Source: Calycina herbarum (lineage: Eukaryota > Ascomycota > Leotiomycetes > Helotiales > Pezizellaceae). Taken from it: 64,000 nucleotides of DNA. This document shows, piece after piece, positions 61,901 to 64,000 of the stretch. A model generated the notes under the pieces. It was not told the origin of the DNA and ran no database searches. It worked only from the letters and a program-made list of their open reading frames with translations. The position numbers were made by a program, and so were the translations under genes. Location of the stretch: positions 1 through 64,000 of the forward strand of contig LLEY01000162.1 of assembly GCA_001414485.1 (NCBI GenBank). The letters are read 5' to 3'. The stretch's first letter is position 1; each line of letters opens with the position of its first letter.

Positions 61901-64000
61901 TATTAACTAAAGGTTATTATTTAAGCCTTCTAATTAATATCTAGATTATGTTCCTTAATCTATAGTATACTAAGTATTACTTCTTTACTTCCTATTTTAA
62001 TAATATTAAATTATATATCTAAGTAGTATTCTTTAATAGTAATCTTTATTAGAATAGTTTATTAATTAATAATTCTATCTTAGTATATAACGTCTATTCT
62101 ATTAACCACCCCTAAGCAGTATAGCTTTATACCTTTAATTAAGATGTTTAGCTTCTTCTAAGCTACTAGAGAAAGAAAATTACTTATTACTCCTAAATTA
62201 ATTAAGACTTAGAGTTCCTTTTCTCTTATCTTTACTATTACTATAAGTTAATTTTCTCTAGAAGTAGTGTTTAATTCTCTAATTATTAGTTAGTATAGCT
62301 CTCTTTATACTAACTCTATTTCTTAATCTATATTATATTCGTTTATCTTCTAGAAGATTATACTAAATAACTTTCTACTTCTTAATTCTTAAAATATTAC
62401 TCTAACTTTTCTAACTAAAGCAACTATAGTATACTAGCCTCTTATTTCTAGTATAGCTTCCTTAATATCAGGTAGTATATCTAAAAAACTAGGTTTAGAG
62501 CGTCTTATAAAGTCGTTAGAACTCTGCTATTACTATAAGCTAGTTTCCTTTTATAGATCTACAACTATCTAAATATCTCTTATCTTAGGCGTACTAAATA
62601 GCTTACTAGATACTACTTATCTTAGTCTAGGTTCTTTAAATTTAATAGTTTCCCTTCTAGTAATAAGGCTTACTAAAGTTATTCTATTTTATTTATTCTA
62701 AACTATTTTATAAGTAGTTAAAATAGTAAAGTTAATTCCTTAAGTAGAATATAAGCTCTAGAAATTAGGTTTCTAGTTTTCTATATATACTTATCTATTC
62801 TCTCTTTTAAAGGTTCTAATAAATACTTATATTTCGCCTTATTTAGGCTTATATATTCCTAGATCTACCTCTAACAAGTTAGATATCGATTCTAATAACT
62901 CTAATAAACTTATTAATAGTAGTAATTTATATTCTATCTAAAGAGGTAATTTATAATCTATTTCTAACTATATATTATAATATTCTTTAAGTAATAGATC
63001 TCTATTATTATTAATATCCTATATCTTACTAACTTATAACTTAATTCCTTTATTTAGCTATAAGTATATAGCGCCTACTATTATATTTATAGCGTCTATT
63101 TTAATTTATATACTATAACCTCTAGCCTCGAGTTCTTCGTCTATAAGTTCGATTTTTTCTAGTAAAGCTACTTCTTTTTAAATAGTAGTATTAGCTTATT
63201 TCTCTTTAGAGTCTTTCTTCTTACTATACTTATTTACTCTATAGCTAAGAAGACTATAGTTATAATATAAGTTCTACTTATATTAACGATTTCACTCTTT
63301 CTAAGATAGTTCTCCTCTCTAGAAGTTTCCTTTCTTAGATTCCTTCTCTAGAATCTATGATTTCTAGATAGTATCGATTTCTATAGAGTCTCTATAATCT
63401 TTTCGTCTACCCTTTCTATATTAATAACTATAACTTCCTTTCTTCTCTAGATTCCTTTTATAAATATAGTTATTAATCTTAATTATATTATTTATTAATT
63501 TATTTAACGTATTTAGAAAATCCTCTTATATAAGTTTATCTTTTATATTATTTTTAAGCCTATAATAGAATTATTTATATAATACTTCGTCGTTCTATCC
63601 TATTTATATAGAGTACTATTAAAATTATAAGGTATACTTAATAGCTAAACCTTTTTACTTAAGTATATATAAAGCTCTAACTACCTTCTTTTTTATATTA
63701 ATATCCTTAAAAGCCTAGTTAATTCTATCTCTAAACCTTTAAACATTTCTAAACAAATCCCTTATTTTCTTAGACATTTAAAGAAAGACTTTTCCTTTAG
63801 CTATTTTATTTATCTAGTAGTCTTCTAAATATAGTTCTAACTAGTTATAAGCTGTCCCTTTAAGATAAGTAGACAACTATATAACCTAGTTAGTTTTATT
63901 TCTAAACTAAGTATAATAAAAGTTTAAATAGAGAGAAGCTTTTATTAAGAACTCGGCTAGTTTCTTAGGCAAGCTATTAAATAGCTTCGGAATCGGAAGT
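58990..64000 (-). mobile_element. RIP-like degraded Ty3/gypsy retrotransposon (gag-pol), truncated by window edge
   Basis: Reading the minus strand from the right gives, in order: Gag core (about 63640-63420, LNTLNKLI...YKRNLEKKG); a ruined CCHC knuckle at about 63270-63228 with Cys now Tyr; protease (about 62230-62090, LINLGV for the LIDSGA active site); reverse transcriptase (about 61530-61000, with YLNNILIF at 61209-61183 in place of YxDD); RNase H (about 60850-60540); and integrase (about 60180-59660, INFIIKLLKSKDL, ILVIIKRLIKY, SDRDKLFTSKF-like). Every domain carries many stops. CpA and TpG are scarce and TpA abundant; 59041-59100 has neither CA nor TG. This is the signature of repeat-induced point mutation. 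The copy cannot be active. Confidence 0.88.

Overview
The window is nuclear DNA of a filamentous ascomycete (Pezizomycotina). Genes have short GT-AG introns (44-186 nt) with CTAAC/CTGAT-like branch sites. The gene set includes a PRC2 SUZ12, a fungal STAND NTPase and an Hda1 with an Arb2-like tail, and the right end is a transposon block degraded in the manner of RIP (repeat-induced point mutation). The protein sequences look most like Leotiomycetes (Sclerotinia/Botrytis relatives), but that placement is an impression and not a search result. All splice models were worked out by hand from splice sites, reading phase and family conservation.

Layout. 1-4.1 kb: no convincing gene, only short decayed frames. 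4.2-6.9 kb (-): HeLo-like/NACHT/ankyrin STAND receptor with an in-frame stop that needs an 81-nt intron. 7.85-8.83 kb (-): five-exon RPC25 (Pol III), divergent from a CCCH/NUFIP1-type protein (9.74-11.93 kb, +). 12-15.2 kb: gene-free, with a pentameric GAGTA repeat block and several short palindromic repeats. 15.3-16.1 kb (-): cytochrome c oxidase subunit 5. 18.9-20.1 kb (+): GAPDH, followed by a 153-bp MITE-like inverted repeat. 22-24.5 kb (+): class II histone deacetylase HDA1. 26-28.8 kb (-): a large disordered protein with a helical C-terminal domain that may be AF4/Ebp1-like. 30.3-32.8 kb (-): SUZ12, where splicing the last intron adds a C-terminal PHD finger; it is divergent from an F-box/LRR protein (33.45-35.94 kb, +). 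37.2-39 kb (-): SF3b subunit 2 (Cus1). 40.4-42.8 kb (+): secreted FAD-linked oxidoreductase with a premature stop. 45.7-46.4 kb (-): bZIP factor. 49.2-49.9 kb (-): small GPI-anchored eight-cysteine protein. 51.9-53.7 kb (+): SLY41-like TPT transporter. 54.9-55.4 kb (-): small secreted thaumatin/DNase1-like protein. 56.6-64 kb: AT-rich, RIP-like transposon relics, mainly a Ty3/gypsy element on the minus strand running off the right edge, with a 3' LTR, a polypurine tract and a nested opposite-strand relic ORF.

Functionally, the window mixes housekeeping genes (Pol III, splicing, respiration, glycolysis) with three possible chromatin/transcription regulators (HDA1, SUZ12 and perhaps the AF4-like protein). 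These alternate with accessory genes (STAND receptor, small secreted proteins, a broken oxidoreductase). No operon-like or biosynthetic cluster is visible. The most interesting items are the SUZ12-PHD architecture, the possible AF4-like protein, the antisense ORF inside the retroelement, and the repeat families at 13.4-14.4 kb.
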